From Corynebacterium aquatimens (GTDB lineage Bacteria; Actinomycetota; Actinomycetes; Mycobacteriales; Mycobacteriaceae), in NCBI RefSeq assembly GCF_030408395.1, contig NZ_CP046980.1, forward strand, positions 930,001 to 994,000: a stretch of DNA of 64,000 bases. The letters run 5' to 3'. Both the position numbers and the translations under genes were made by a program. Positions 1 through 8,960 of the stretch are shown here, piece by piece (position 1 is the stretch's first letter; every line of letters begins with the position of its first letter). The notes beneath the pieces were generated by a model. It saw only the letters and a program-made list of their open reading frames with translations. It did no database searches and was not told the origin of the DNA.

Positions 1-206
1 CCAGCGGGGATCTCCTGCAGCGGCTTGTCCAAGCCCTTGTCAGGGGCCGACGATGACCCCGTCGTTGGGGGTCTACTGTCCCCGCCCTGGCCGCCGGTAT
101 GGGTAAGTCCTAGGACAAGACCGATGATTGCAACAATGGCAACCACAACGCCACCAATAACCGGTGCGAGTGCGCGCAGATCCGCGAGGTTGAAGCGTGG
201 AAACAT
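1..206 (-). CDS. N-terminal part of a membrane-anchored protein (cut by window edge)
   Basis: An open frame runs leftward from ATG at 206-204 off the window edge, so about 68 residues are visible. The N-terminus is MFPRFNLADLRALAPVIGG. A hydrophobic segment follows (about residues 14-33, rich in V, I, A, G), then a Gly/Ser/Pro/Thr-rich linker. This is the pattern of a single-pass or signal-anchored protein with an extracytoplasmic domain that would lie outside the window. It is divergent from ftsY. TATAAC on the minus strand ends about 6 bp before the ATG, as in a leaderless mRNA. I do not recognise the family. Confidence 0.6.
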   Translation of the reverse strand, partial: MFPRFNLADLRALAPVIGGVVVAIVAIIGLVLGLTHTGGQGGDSRPPTTGSSSAPDKGLDKPLQEIPA

Positions 207-210
207 ACTC

Positions 211-222
211 TTGTTATAACAA
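211..222. promoter_or_regulatory. Perfect 12-bp palindrome TTGTTATAACAA, promoter region
   Basis: TTGTTATAACAA is a perfect palindrome between the divergent membrane-protein gene and ftsY. On the minus strand it supplies TATAAC as a likely -10 box just before the ATG at 206. An operator role is inference. Confidence 0.4.
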
Positions 223-275
223 CTTCTGGCACCAACCGCGACTTACTACTCCGCGGATGCGGTGTCGATGGCACT

Positions 276-2180
276 ATGGAATCCATGACTAATACCGCGT
301 GGATCATCATTGGCATCCTGATTGCCCTGTTGTTCATCGTTGGCCTTGTTGTCATCGTGGGCAATAGCCGCAAGAAGTCGAAGACCGTGTCCTTTGAAAA
401 GAAGGAACCGGAAGCACAAAAAGAACTGACGCAGGAAGAGAAGTCCGGCAACTACCAAGCTAAGGGCGGATTCAACTTCGCCCCAGCTGGCGTACCTACG
501 ACGAAGGACAAAGAGCCTATCCGAGTAGATGCCCCGCTGAACACGACCGCAGCCGCCCCGAAGGCCAAGGCCGCAGCGGCTGAACAACCACAACAGCCGG
601 CACCTGCTGAGCCAGAGCCCGCGAAGGATGAGGCCCGCAAGGTTGCCGTAACTCCAGCCGAGAAGCCAAACAAGGACGTTCCCGCCGAAGACGCGTCTGG
701 TGCGGAGACCGCGGCTGCCGAGAAGAAGACCGCAGAGAAGAAGACTGCAGAGAAAACAGCCCCGGCAAAGAAAGCAGCAGAGGACAAAACCGCCGAAAAG
801 CCAGATGAAAAAGAGGCAGCCGAGAAAAAGACAGGCGAAAAAGAAGCAGCTGACAAGGCACCGGCGGAGGCTGTAGGGACGCCCGTGGGTAACCCCGTGA
901 GCGAGCCGGATGCGGACGAAGCTCTGAAGGAGAAACCGGCAGAACCAGCGAATGCAGCGAATGCAGCGAAGGCAGCGACGGCAGCGAAGGCAGCTAAAGA
1001 GGATGCGAAGCCGGCAGCGGCGGTAGAGGACGCGGGTGCAGATGAGCCAGTTGATGCCCCGGCTGAGGCGGCGGCAGAGGCAGACGCAGTAGAGGCTGCG
1101 GATGAAGCTGAGGCGGTAGAAGCTGCGGCTGCAGCGAAGACCGTGGAGGAAGCTGCTGACCAGGCGCTGGAAGAAACTGACGCACCGGCTGATCCAGTAG
1201 TAGAAGAAGAGCTGACGGCGGCGCAGGAGCAGGAGATTGAAGAGATCGCTCCGGCGGCTGGCCGAATTGGTCGACTGCGTGGTCGCCTGTCCCGCTCGCA
1301 GAATGCGATTGGTCAAGGTCTGCTGGGGATTCTCTCCGCGGGTGATCTTGATGAGGACGCGTGGGAGGAGATAGAAGACACTCTGATCCTGGCGGACTTG
1401 GGTGCCGCGTCGACCATGAAGGTCGTCGATCAGCTGCGTGAGAAGATCGCCGAACGCGGCGTGGCCAGCGAAGAAGAAGCACGCGCGATGCTGCGTGAGA
1501 CCCTGATTGAGGTAGGCAAGCCCGAGTTTGATCGCTCCATCAAGGCAATGCCTAACGACGGCAAGCCGGCGGTGATCCTGGTCGTCGGCGTCAACGGCAC
1601 CGGCAAGACCACGACGACGGGCAAGCTCGCCCGCGTGCTTGTCTCCATGGGCCACACTGTGCTGCTGGGTGCGGCGGATACGTTCCGTGCAGCGGCCGCG
1701 GATCAGCTAGAGACTTGGGGTCGTCGCGTGGGTGCGTCCACGGTGCGCGGTGCAGAAGGTGCGGACCCGGCTTCCGTTGCTTTCGACGCCGTGAAGCAGG
1801 GTGTCGATGAGCGCGCGGACGTAGTGCTCATCGATACCGCAGGGCGTCTGCACACTTCGACGGGTCTGATGGACCAGCTTGGCAAGGTCAAGCGCGTCGT
1901 GGAGAAGAAGTCCCAGGTCGATGAAGTTCTGCTCGTGCTTGATGCAACGGTGGGGCAGAACGGCCTCAACCAAGCCCGTGTCTTTAAAGACGTCGTGGAA
2001 ATCACCGGCGTTGTGCTGACGAAGCTCGATGGCACCGCCAAGGGCGGCATCGTCTTCCAAGTCCAGGAGGAGCTGGGCGTGCCGGTCAAGCTGGTCGGCC
2101 TCGGCGAGGGAGCGGACGACCTCGCTCCGTTTGAGGTCGAAGGCTTTGTCGATGCGCTGCTGGGGACCAGCGCGCAGTAA
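276..2180 (+). CDS. ftsY: Signal recognition particle receptor FtsY
   Basis: This GTPase is the SRP receptor. It docks the SRP-ribosome complex at the membrane for co-translational insertion. The 634 residues comprise an N-terminal membrane segment (about residues 9-29), a very long Ala/Glu/Lys-rich linker (about 35-325), and the NG domain. P-loop GVNGTGKTTT is near residue 437, DTAGR near 520 and TKLDG near 581. The linker makes it much longer than the roughly 300-residue NG core, and this style is usual in actinobacteria, where the N-terminal helix anchors the protein. A second ATG lies at codon 4 and no strong ribosome site separates the two. A rho-independent terminator follows. Confidence 0.96.
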   Translation: MESMTNTAWIIIGILIALLFIVGLVVIVGNSRKKSKTVSFEKKEPEAQKELTQEEKSGNYQAKGGFNFAPAGVPTTKDKEPIRVDAPLNTTAAAPKAKAAAAEQPQQPAPAEPEPAKDEARKVAVTPAEKPNKDVPAEDASGAETAAAEKKTAEKKTAEKTAPAKKAAEDKTAEKPDEKEAAEKKTGEKEAADKAPAEAVGTPVGNPVSEPDADEALKEKPAEPANAANAAKAATAAKAAKEDAKPAAAVEDAGADEPVDAPAEAAAEADAVEAADEAEAVEAAAAAKTVEEAADQALEETDAPADPVVEEELTAAQEQEIEEIAPAAGRIGRLRGRLSRSQNAIGQGLLGILSAGDLDEDAWEEIEDTLILADLGAASTMKVVDQLREKIAERGVASEEEARAMLRETLIEVGKPEFDRSIKAMPNDGKPAVILVVGVNGTGKTTTTGKLARVLVSMGHTVLLGAADTFRAAAADQLETWGRRVGASTVRGAEGADPASVAFDAVKQGVDERADVVLIDTAGRLHTSTGLMDQLGKVKRVVEKKSQVDEVLLVLDATVGQNGLNQARVFKDVVEITGVVLTKLDGTAKGGIVFQVQEELGVPVKLVGLGEGADDLAPFEVEGFVDALLGTSAQ

Positions 2181-2198
2181 TAGTTTTTCTCAGGGAAT

Positions 2199-2230
2199 GC
2201 TCGCCGCCGAGAGGGTGGCGAGTATTTTTT
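2199..2230 (+). terminator. Rho-independent terminator of ftsY
   Basis: CTCGCCGCC pairs with GGTGGCGAG (one G-T wobble) around a 5-nt loop, followed by TTTTTT at 2225-2230. It starts about 19 bp after the ftsY stop. Confidence 0.85.
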
Positions 2231-2241
2231 GGCCCCTTAGC

Positions 2242-2328
2242 GTGAAAACGTTTAATGATTTTCCGGTGAAACAAAAACTCACCTGCGCAAATGGGCTTCG
2301 GGGCAGGCCCGGGATCAAACGTTTTCAC
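2242..2328. promoter_or_regulatory. Inverted pair of ACGT-centred sites between ftsY and ffh
   Basis: GTGAAAACGTTT (2242-2253) and its exact reverse complement AAACGTTTTCAC (2317-2328) lie 63 bp apart. Each resembles half to most of the TGAAAACGTTTTCA palindrome bound by LacI-type repressors. They could be two operators permitting a loop, or the arms of one long stem. No LacI-type gene is present in the window. Confidence 0.4.
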
Positions 2329-2475
2329 TGGGTCCCGCACGACAGAAGCTATTAGGCGCCCTTGCGTGCGGTAGCAATTCTTCAAGCACGGATGTGTTTG
2401 TTCAGGCCTATACGCGCTAGGCTGAAACGAGCTGTTTTTCAGTATGAAGGTTCCATTTTTGAGGAGTGTCCACCA

Positions 2476-4110
2476 GTGTTTGAGTCTTTGTCAGATCGCC
2501 TCCAAACAGCCCTGAAGGGACTGCGGGGTAAAGGCAAGCTCACTGAAGAAGACATCAACGCAACCGCGCGCGAAATTCGTATCGCGCTGCTTGAAGCGGA
2601 TGTTTCCCTGACTGTTGTCCGTGCCTTTATTAAGCGCGTGAAAGAGCGCGCGCTCGGCGCAGACGTGTCTGAGGCGCTCAACCCGGCGCAGCAAGTCATC
2701 AAGATCGTCGACGAGGAGCTTACCGCGATCCTCGGTGGGGAAACCCGCCGACTCAACTTGGCGAAGAACCCGCCGACGGTGATCATGCTCGCCGGTTTGC
2801 AGGGTGCTGGTAAGACCACGCTGGCCGGTAAGCTTGCCCTCCACCTGTCTAAGCAAGGCCACACCCCGTTGCTGGTGGCGTGTGACCTGCAGCGTCCTGG
2901 GGCGGTGCAGCAGCTGGAGATCGTCGGTAAGCGAGCTGGCGTTCCTACATTCGCGCCGGACCCTGGCACCTCCCTTGACTCCCACGACCATGACATGGGT
3001 ACCTCCCACGGCGACCCAGTGGAGGTTGCGCGCGCGGGTATTGAAGAAGCAAAGCACACCAAAGCGGACGTGGTCATCATTGACACCGCGGGTCGCCTTG
3101 GTATCGATGAGACGCTGATGACGCAGGCGCGCAACATTCGCGACGCCGTGAACCCAGATGAAGTCCTGTTCGTCATCGATGCGATGATCGGTCAGGACGC
3201 CGTGCAAACCGCCCAAGCCTTTGCTGACGGTGTTGACTTCACCGGCGTGGTGCTGACCAAGCTCGATGGTGACGCCCGCGGTGGTGCGGCGCTATCCATC
3301 CGTGAGGTGACGGGTAAGCCGATTCTTTTCGCGTCGACAGGTGAGAAGCTCGAAGACTTCGACGTCTTCCACCCGGACCGCATGTCCAGCCGAATCCTCG
3401 GCATGGGTGACTTGCTCACGCTGATTGAGCAGGCCGAGTCCATGATGGACGCCCAGAAGGCGGAAGCAGCCGCCAAGAAGATGGGCACCGGCGAGCTGAC
3501 GCTCGAAGACTTCCTTGACCAGCTCTTGATGATCCGCCGCATGGGGCCGATTGGCAACCTGTTGAAGATGATGCCGGGCGGCAAGCAGATGAACCAGATG
3601 GCGGAAATGGTCGATGAGAAGCAACTGGACCGCATCCAGGCCATCATTCGTGGTATGACCCCGCAGGAGCGTGAGGACCCGAAGATCCTCAACGCGTCCC
3701 GCCGCAAGCGCATCGCTAACGGTTCGGGCGTGACCGTCGCGGAGGTCAACCAGCTGGTGGAGCGCTTCTTTGAAGCCCGCAAGATGATGAGCAAGATGGC
3801 TGGCCAATTCGGCATGGCTGGCATGCCGGGCATGGGTGGCCCGGGCGGTATCGGCGGCGGTCGATCCGCGACGAAGAAGGCGCCGAAGGGACGCAAGAAC
3901 AAGAAGGGCAAGCGCAAGCCCGCGAAGCGCCAAGGGCCAGCGATGCCCGCCGGCGGCGGTATGCCGGGGATGCCGGGCATGGGCGGCGGAATGCCGGACA
4001 TGGCAGAATTGCAGAAGTTGCAGGCACAGATGCCGCCGGGAATGGAGGATTTCAACCTCGGCGACATTGACATTGAGCAGGCAATGAAGCGCATGAACAA
4101 ACGCAAATAG
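2476..4110 (+). CDS. ffh: Signal recognition particle protein Ffh (SRP54)
   Basis: Ffh binds 4.5S RNA and signal sequences and forms a GTPase pair with FtsY. I start at GTG 2476 (VFESLSDRLQ), because GAGGAG at 2461-2466 is correctly spaced. The open frame continues upstream to 2362 but that part is unrelated to Ffh. The product is 544 residues: an N domain, a G domain with P-loop GLQGAGKTTL (about 107), DTAGR (about 203) and TKLDGD (about 261), then the Met-rich M domain (about 300-430). It ends in a Gly/Met- and Lys/Pro-rich tail (about 435-544), which is common in actinobacterial Ffh. Confidence 0.96.
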   Translation: MFESLSDRLQTALKGLRGKGKLTEEDINATAREIRIALLEADVSLTVVRAFIKRVKERALGADVSEALNPAQQVIKIVDEELTAILGGETRRLNLAKNPPTVIMLAGLQGAGKTTLAGKLALHLSKQGHTPLLVACDLQRPGAVQQLEIVGKRAGVPTFAPDPGTSLDSHDHDMGTSHGDPVEVARAGIEEAKHTKADVVIIDTAGRLGIDETLMTQARNIRDAVNPDEVLFVIDAMIGQDAVQTAQAFADGVDFTGVVLTKLDGDARGGAALSIREVTGKPILFASTGEKLEDFDVFHPDRMSSRILGMGDLLTLIEQAESMMDAQKAEAAAKKMGTGELTLEDFLDQLLMIRRMGPIGNLLKMMPGGKQMNQMAEMVDEKQLDRIQAIIRGMTPQEREDPKILNASRRKRIANGSGVTVAEVNQLVERFFEARKMMSKMAGQFGMAGMPGMGGPGGIGGGRSATKKAPKGRKNKKGKRKPAKRQGPAMPAGGGMPGMPGMGGGMPDMAELQKLQAQMPPGMEDFNLGDIDIEQAMKRMNKRK

Positions 4111-4120
4111 GAGCTGGCCT

Positions 4121-4960
4121 ATGAAATCCCAGAAGCTGATCCGCAACGTAGTGATGCCCGCTGGGGTAGTGGCGGCAGCAGCCGCTGGGGTGAGCCAAAT
4201 GCCGGCTGTCAAGGAGCTGGTCCGCGCACCGCGGGAAGTGTTCAATGACCCTTCCTTCACGCCCACGATGGAAACGCCGGTTCTTTTCGTTCACGGGATC
4301 AACGCCCGACGCACTGGTTTTGTGGCCAACGCGCAGAATCTGCGGAGCCGCGGATATTGGGTGTGGGCGTTTGATTACGGAAAGATGCACTTCCCGTTGC
4401 TGTACGGCGCTGGCGATTTGGATGCGCTGGTGGCGGAGTTGGCCGCCAACGTTGATGAGGTTTTGCGCGTTACAGGCGCCAATAAGGTGGACTTGGTCGC
4501 GCACTCGCAGGGCGGGCACTTGGCCAAGCTGTACATCGCTTCGGGCGGCGCCGAGAAGGTCCGCAGGCTCGTCGCGATGGGGGCTGTGTTCCACGGCACG
4601 GACGTCTCAGGCCTAGGCTCACGGTTCGCCGGTTTCATTAAGCGTCACCCGCAGTTGGCGGAGCGCATTGCTAGCCCCAGCGCTATTCAACAGCTCACGG
4701 GCTCTAAGTGGTTGCAGGATCGCGGGGACATTCCTGATACGGATCCGCGGGTCGTTTACACGACGCTGTATTCAACGCGCGACCGCATGGCCACGCCCCA
4801 CAGCACGTCGATTTTGAGGTCCGTCGACGGCGCGGACGTTGCAAACGTAGAGATTCCAGGAGCACCCTCCCACGCCGTCATGCCGCACGATCGTGAAATC
4901 GCGGAACTGACGGTCTGGGGCCTCGAGCGGGAGCTCGGCGACGTCACGCCGTTTGCTTAA
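4121..4960 (+). CDS. Class 2 lipase-like alpha/beta hydrolase
   Basis: The 279-residue protein has an alpha/beta-hydrolase fold of the secreted lipase (EstA/LipA-type) kind. The N-terminus carries a short basic stretch and an Ala-rich hydrophobic run (about residues 10-25), possibly a weak signal peptide. FVHGIN (about 56-61) forms the oxyanion-loop HG. The nucleophile Ser129 lies in AHSQGG, and a late His is present in GAPSHAVMPHD. AGGAG sits 8 bp before the ATG, 10 bp after ffh, so it is probably co-transcribed. The substrate is not readable from sequence; an ester or acylglycerol is likely by family. Confidence 0.8.
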   Translation: MKSQKLIRNVVMPAGVVAAAAAGVSQMPAVKELVRAPREVFNDPSFTPTMETPVLFVHGINARRTGFVANAQNLRSRGYWVWAFDYGKMHFPLLYGAGDLDALVAELAANVDEVLRVTGANKVDLVAHSQGGHLAKLYIASGGAEKVRRLVAMGAVFHGTDVSGLGSRFAGFIKRHPQLAERIASPSAIQQLTGSKWLQDRGDIPDTDPRVVYTTLYSTRDRMATPHSTSILRSVDGADVANVEIPGAPSHAVMPHDREIAELTVWGLERELGDVTPFA

Positions 4961-4992
4961 CGACGATCGCTGCCAGCGCCACCGGGCGTTTC

Positions 4993-7170
4993 CTATTTGG
5001 TGTAGGGGATGCCCAACTCGTCGAAGATACGCTGCAGTTTCATCCACACCAACGGGGTCGTCGTTGCCGCGAAGGCGTTGGACATGTGGTCATCATCGCG
5101 GTACACGTAGACGTTTCCGATGATCGGCGGGCAGTAGGTGGCGTCGCAGAAGAAGTCCGCGGTGTCGAGCGAGAACTGCTTGTTTTCCGGCAGGAGCAAG
5201 TAGGCCGAGGGATCTTCTGCTGCGTAGGTGTTGCTGCGCAGGATCGAGCATTCTTGAAGATCGCCAGTGCGGCGCATGCAGTCATTCGGGTTCTTTTCAT
5301 CCCCGTTCTCGTCCACGTTCCACGGGTTGTCACGGATGCCAAGGAACGGGATGTCCGCTTCCTGCAGTGCGGCCCAGACATTCTGGTAGCCCCACGGGAC
5401 GAGGTCCGCGCCACCGCGGCCAGCACCGGCCTGGCCAGCTGGTCGGGTTGAGTTGGAGACCGCCAAATCCGGTTTGATTTCCTTGATCTTTTCAATCGCC
5501 AGACGTGACCACTCGGCGCACTGCGGAGAGACCGTTTCGTCGTCGTTAAGCACGAGCGGGCATGCCTGACGGATGAACGTAATGATCTTGAAATTGTGCT
5601 TCTTGCCCAGCTCATCGAGCGGAATGATCCACGTTTCGGCGTGAGAACCGCCGAACAGCACAACGGTTGTTTCCGCGTCCTTGTCGCCGAAAATACAGTG
5701 CGGTGGCGGCATCTTGTCGCTCGGCTCGTCCATGAACACCATGCAGCCGTTGGCGGCGATCGGCGGGTACATGTCGCCGATAAAGGAGGGATCAGGCCGC
5801 GGCGGCACATCCGCGGGTGTGCTCGCTCCGTGCAGAGCCATCGCGCCCGGGTAGGAATCCGGACCAAGGGGCTTCGCGGCGTGGCTCACCTGCCACTCAA
5901 AGACCGGCTTGATGGCCAAGACACCCGCAACGAAAAGGACAATGACAAAACCGCCGATGGCGCGGAGCCGCCCGTCGCGCTTCTTCATCGATCGCAGACC
6001 GGCCTGAACCGGCTTATCGTTTTTCTTCGGGCGGCGACCGTGCTGGCGCAGCGGGTCTTCAATCACCTTGTGGGTGAAGTGCGCAAGAGCCAGGGAGAAA
6101 CCGATAACCACCAGGCCTAACTGCCATGGCGGTGTGTCCACGCCCGCGCGGACCGTCCACAAAATGAGCAGCGGCCAGTGCCACAGGTACAGGCCGTAGG
6201 CAATACGGCCGAGCCAGCGCATCGGTTCGGAAGCCAAGACGCGCGATGTCGGATTATCAGGCCCAGACAGCACGACCAGCGCGGCGCCGCCGAGCGGCAG
6301 AAGCGCGAGCGGTCCTGGGAACGCCAGGGAGTTGTCGATCACAAGGCCGGTGATCAGGATGAAGAACACACCCAGGCTGGCGGTGAGCCATGTCCACTTC
6401 GGCTTGATCAAATTTTGAATCGGAAGCAGGGACAAAAGACCGCCTAAGCCCAGTTCCCAAAAACGCGACAACAGCGAGTAGTAGTTCGCCCCCGTGCCGT
6501 AGAGGCCAAAACGTGATGCGTAACAGAACGACGCCGCTGTCATCAGCGCCAAGACAATGATCAAGGCGGTGCGGGCTTTGTCCACACCGATCCATTTCCG
6601 TGAGACCGCAAGTGCCGTGAGAATGCCCAGAGAGATTGCCACGACATAGAACTGCCCCTGGACACTCATGGACCACAGGTGCTGCAGCGGGGACGTGTGG
6701 GAACCAGCAGCCGCGTAGTCCAGCGCCTGTTCAGTCAGTTCAATGTTCTGGTAGTACAGGATTGACGCCTTGAACTGGCGTGCTAATTCCCTGCTCAACA
6801 GTTCCGGGGTGAGGGCCACCACGGCTGCATAGGTGGTCAGCAGCACCACCGCGAGGTTCGGGACTAGGCGTCGTGCCGTTCGCCAAAACGGCCACCACGG
6901 GTTCAGCGACGGGTTTGGCCGAAGCGCGTAGCGCAGCTGGGCGCCCAAGAAGAAGTAGCCGGAAAGTAGCAGGAAGACGTCGACGCCGCCGGACACGCGG
7001 CCGATAAAAACGTGGAAGATCACCACGAGGGCAATCGCCAGACCACGCAGGCCGTCGAGGTCATAGCGGTACGTCACCTTCCCAGGTGCGCCACCTTTGG
7101 CTTGGGTCGCTTGAGCAGACTCACCGCTTGGGGTGGGCTGCGCTTTCACAGAGTTGACCGTCGTCATCAC
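4993..7170 (-). CDS. OafA/YrhL-type acyltransferase with C-terminal SGNH domain
   Basis: This is a membrane O-acyltransferase of the acyltransferase-3 family fused to an extracytoplasmic SGNH hydrolase-like domain. Such proteins move acyl groups onto cell-surface glycans. The acyltransferase motif is near residues 35-55 (DLDGLRGLAIALVVIFHV). About ten membrane helices run to about 420, and the SGNH part follows (about 500-725, LFGGSHAETW block 1, DDDHMSN near the end). The Asp-Ser of the usual GDS block reads GGS here, as in the OafA subgroup. The start is GTG 7170, with ATG 7167 the next codon. It is convergent with the lipase-like gene and the acceptor is unknown. Confidence 0.85.
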   Translation of the reverse strand: MMTTVNSVKAQPTPSGESAQATQAKGGAPGKVTYRYDLDGLRGLAIALVVIFHVFIGRVSGGVDVFLLLSGYFFLGAQLRYALRPNPSLNPWWPFWRTARRLVPNLAVVLLTTYAAVVALTPELLSRELARQFKASILYYQNIELTEQALDYAAAGSHTSPLQHLWSMSVQGQFYVVAISLGILTALAVSRKWIGVDKARTALIIVLALMTAASFCYASRFGLYGTGANYYSLLSRFWELGLGGLLSLLPIQNLIKPKWTWLTASLGVFFILITGLVIDNSLAFPGPLALLPLGGAALVVLSGPDNPTSRVLASEPMRWLGRIAYGLYLWHWPLLILWTVRAGVDTPPWQLGLVVIGFSLALAHFTHKVIEDPLRQHGRRPKKNDKPVQAGLRSMKKRDGRLRAIGGFVIVLFVAGVLAIKPVFEWQVSHAAKPLGPDSYPGAMALHGASTPADVPPRPDPSFIGDMYPPIAANGCMVFMDEPSDKMPPPHCIFGDKDAETTVVLFGGSHAETWIIPLDELGKKHNFKIITFIRQACPLVLNDDETVSPQCAEWSRLAIEKIKEIKPDLAVSNSTRPAGQAGAGRGGADLVPWGYQNVWAALQEADIPFLGIRDNPWNVDENGDEKNPNDCMRRTGDLQECSILRSNTYAAEDPSAYLLLPENKQFSLDTADFFCDATYCPPIIGNVYVYRDDDHMSNAFAATTTPLVWMKLQRIFDELGIPYTK

Positions 7171-7521
7171 GCCTGTCCAGTTACGGGGCCGAAAGAACTC
7201 CCCTACACACTACCGGTCATGCATAGATTTGAAGCAATTTCCGCGTTCAAGCAAGTCGGCAGGTTTTTTAAAATCGCCCCAGCCCCGTACTCTTCCCCAT
7301 ACGCATCACACCTGGCTCCGCAACCGGACCCGCCCGCGTTTTGGTGATTCGCCTGGTGGGACGATAAAGTACTAGTTCTGCGAAACGCCGGATCCGACAC
7401 ACCGCACGCGCGGCCCTATCGCCCGGCTGAGTCACTCGCAGATTAATCCCAAGGGTTGAACCGGCGCACTGAACCACAGTGCGCGTCTGAACTGCCCACG
7501 TGACCACTGAAGGAAGAAAAC
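7171..7521. other. 350-bp intergenic region, rpsP leader
   Basis: No convincing gene is visible between the divergent acyltransferase and rpsP. TTGGTG (7341-7346) and TAAAGT (7365-7370) are 18 bp apart and could be the rpsP promoter, which would leave a leader of about 145 nt. I see no recognisable riboswitch or strong terminator. Confidence 0.4.
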
Positions 7522-8034
7522 ATGGCTGTCAAAATCAAGTTGCAGCGCCTGGGCAAGATCCGCAACGCTCAGTACCGCGTCGTCGTCGCTGACGCTCGTA
7601 CCCGCCGCGACGGCAAGGTGATTGAGAACATTGGTATCTACCACCCGAAGGAAGAGCCGTCGCTCATCCGCATCGATTCTGAGCGCGCTCAGTACTGGCT
7701 GGGCGTTGGTGCGCAGCCGACCGAACCGGTTCTGGCTCTGCTGAAGGTCACCGGTGACTGGCAGAAGTTCAAGGGCCTCGACGGTGCTGAGGGCACCCTG
7801 AAGGTTGCTGAAGAGAAGCCGTCCAAGCTTGACCTGTTCAACAAGGCTCTCGAGGAAGCTGCTGGCGGCCCGACCGCTGAGGCAATCACCGAGAAGCGCA
7901 AGAAGGCAAAGGAAGAGGCAGAGGCTAAGGCTGCTGCTGAGGCCGAGGCTGAGGCAAAGGCTGCCGCAGAGGCAGAAGCTGCTGAAGCCGCAGAAGCTGA
8001 AGAATCCGAAGAAGCTCCTGCCGAAGAGGCATAA
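7522..8034 (+). CDS. rpsP: 30S ribosomal protein S16
   Basis: S16 is a primary-assembly protein of the 30S subunit. The start [19 protein letters not shown] and the block [19 protein letters not shown] are diagnostic. GAAGGAAG precedes the ATG. The conserved core is about 90-110 residues. The remaining tail to 170 is Lys- then Ala/Glu-rich, as in many actinobacterial S16 proteins. A copy of GCTTATCGACG begins 6 bp after the stop codon, followed by TTTTT. Confidence 0.97.
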   Translation: MAVKIKLQRLGKIRNAQYRVVVADARTRRDGKVIENIGIYHPKEEPSLIRIDSERAQYWLGVGAQPTEPVLALLKVTGDWQKFKGLDGAEGTLKVAEEKPSKLDLFNKALEEAAGGPTAEAITEKRKKAKEEAEAKAAAEAEAEAKAAAEAEAAEAAEAEESEEAPAEEA

Positions 8035-8040
8035 GCACTC

Positions 8041-8051
8041 GCTTATCGACG
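8041..8051 (+). repeat. GCTTATCGACG motif, copy 1 (intergenic, after rpsP)
   Basis: Exact copy of the over-represented 11-mer, 6 bp past the rpsP stop and followed by ATTTTT. No inverted partner is present, so it is not an obvious terminator. Confidence 0.9.
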
Positions 8052-8159
8052 ATTTTTAACACCCGCTTTCCCACCCACCGTGCGGTTGCATGATGTGGTC
8101 GGGGAGCGGGTTTCGTCATTAAGCCATTGCTTGGCACCCTAAAGTCTTAAACTTGAGAT

Positions 8160-8939
8160 ATGGCACGCACATATTTGGTAACTGGTGGAACAGGCGGCAT
8201 TGGTGCCGCAACGACGGAACTTCTGCGTTCCCGTGGTGAGAGGGTCATCACCGCCGATCTTCAAGGCGCTGACGTGAACTGCGACCTCACCACCTTGGAG
8301 GGACGCGAAGAGCTGGTGGAAAAGGTCACCGAACTTGCAGATGGTGAGCTCAATGCGGTGATCGCGAACGCTGGTATGCAAGCGCCCATCCCGAAGACGG
8401 TTCAGGTCAACTACTTCGGTGCGCTCGCGACACTTGAGGGCCTGCGCCCACTGCTGGCTCAGTCTGATAACCCACGCGCGGTGGTGACCGCGTCGATGGC
8501 GTCGCTGCAGCGCACGGACCTTGGACTTCTAGACCTCCTGCTGGTTCGCGATGAGGAGCGGGCGGTTGCCCGTGGCCAGCAGCTTGCAGACGAGGGCCCG
8601 GATGTGGGGTACGCAAACTACTCCGCGTCGAAACAGGCGATTGCCAGGTGGGTTCGCCGTAACGCTCCGACTGAGGACTGGGCGGGCGCAGGCATTGCCC
8701 TCAACGCGATTGCCCCGGCCGTCGTGATCTCCCCGATGACGGAGGAGCTGCGCAACTCCGAAGAGGGCCTGAAGATGCTGGAGCAGGTGCCCATGCCCCT
8801 CAACGGCTGGCTCGAGCCGGAGCAAGCGGCGAAGATGCTCGCGTGGCTCACAAGCGAGGAAAACACGCACCTCTGCGGCCAGGTGATCTTCGTCGACGGT
8901 GGTTTCGACGCCATCACTCGCGGCGATTCGACCTGGTAA
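8160..8939 (+). CDS. Short-chain dehydrogenase/reductase (SDR) family enzyme
   Basis: A 259-residue NAD(P)-dependent oxidoreductase. The cofactor loop TGGTGGIGAA is at about residues 8-17, followed by Asp-rich DLQGADV for the adenosine ribose. NAG is near 66-68, the YxxxK pair is in YANYSASKQAIA, and the C-terminal FVDGG is typical of the classical SDR fold. The likely catalytic serine is in VTASMASL. The ATG has no clear ribosome site, so a leaderless mRNA is possible. It lies between rpsP and rimM, where mycobacteria carry a small KH-domain gene. The substrate is unknown; similar SDRs include hydroxysteroid and 3-alpha-type dehydrogenases. Confidence 0.85.
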   Translation: MARTYLVTGGTGGIGAATTELLRSRGERVITADLQGADVNCDLTTLEGREELVEKVTELADGELNAVIANAGMQAPIPKTVQVNYFGALATLEGLRPLLAQSDNPRAVVTASMASLQRTDLGLLDLLLVRDEERAVARGQQLADEGPDVGYANYSASKQAIARWVRRNAPTEDWAGAGIALNAIAPAVVISPMTEELRNSEEGLKMLEQVPMPLNGWLEPEQAAKMLAWLTSEENTHLCGQVIFVDGGFDAITRGDSTW

Positions 8940-8960
8940 ATCCTGGTAGAAAAGGTCTGC

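Noticed and set aside
246..1655. Long minus-strand open frame (469 codons) opposite ftsY
   Set aside because: It is antisense to the repetitive FtsY linker and NG domain; the translation is Arg/Leu/Cys-rich with no family likeness.
2362..2475. Upstream extension of ffh
   Set aside because: It is not SRP54-like; the GAGGAG site and GTG 2476 fit the true start.
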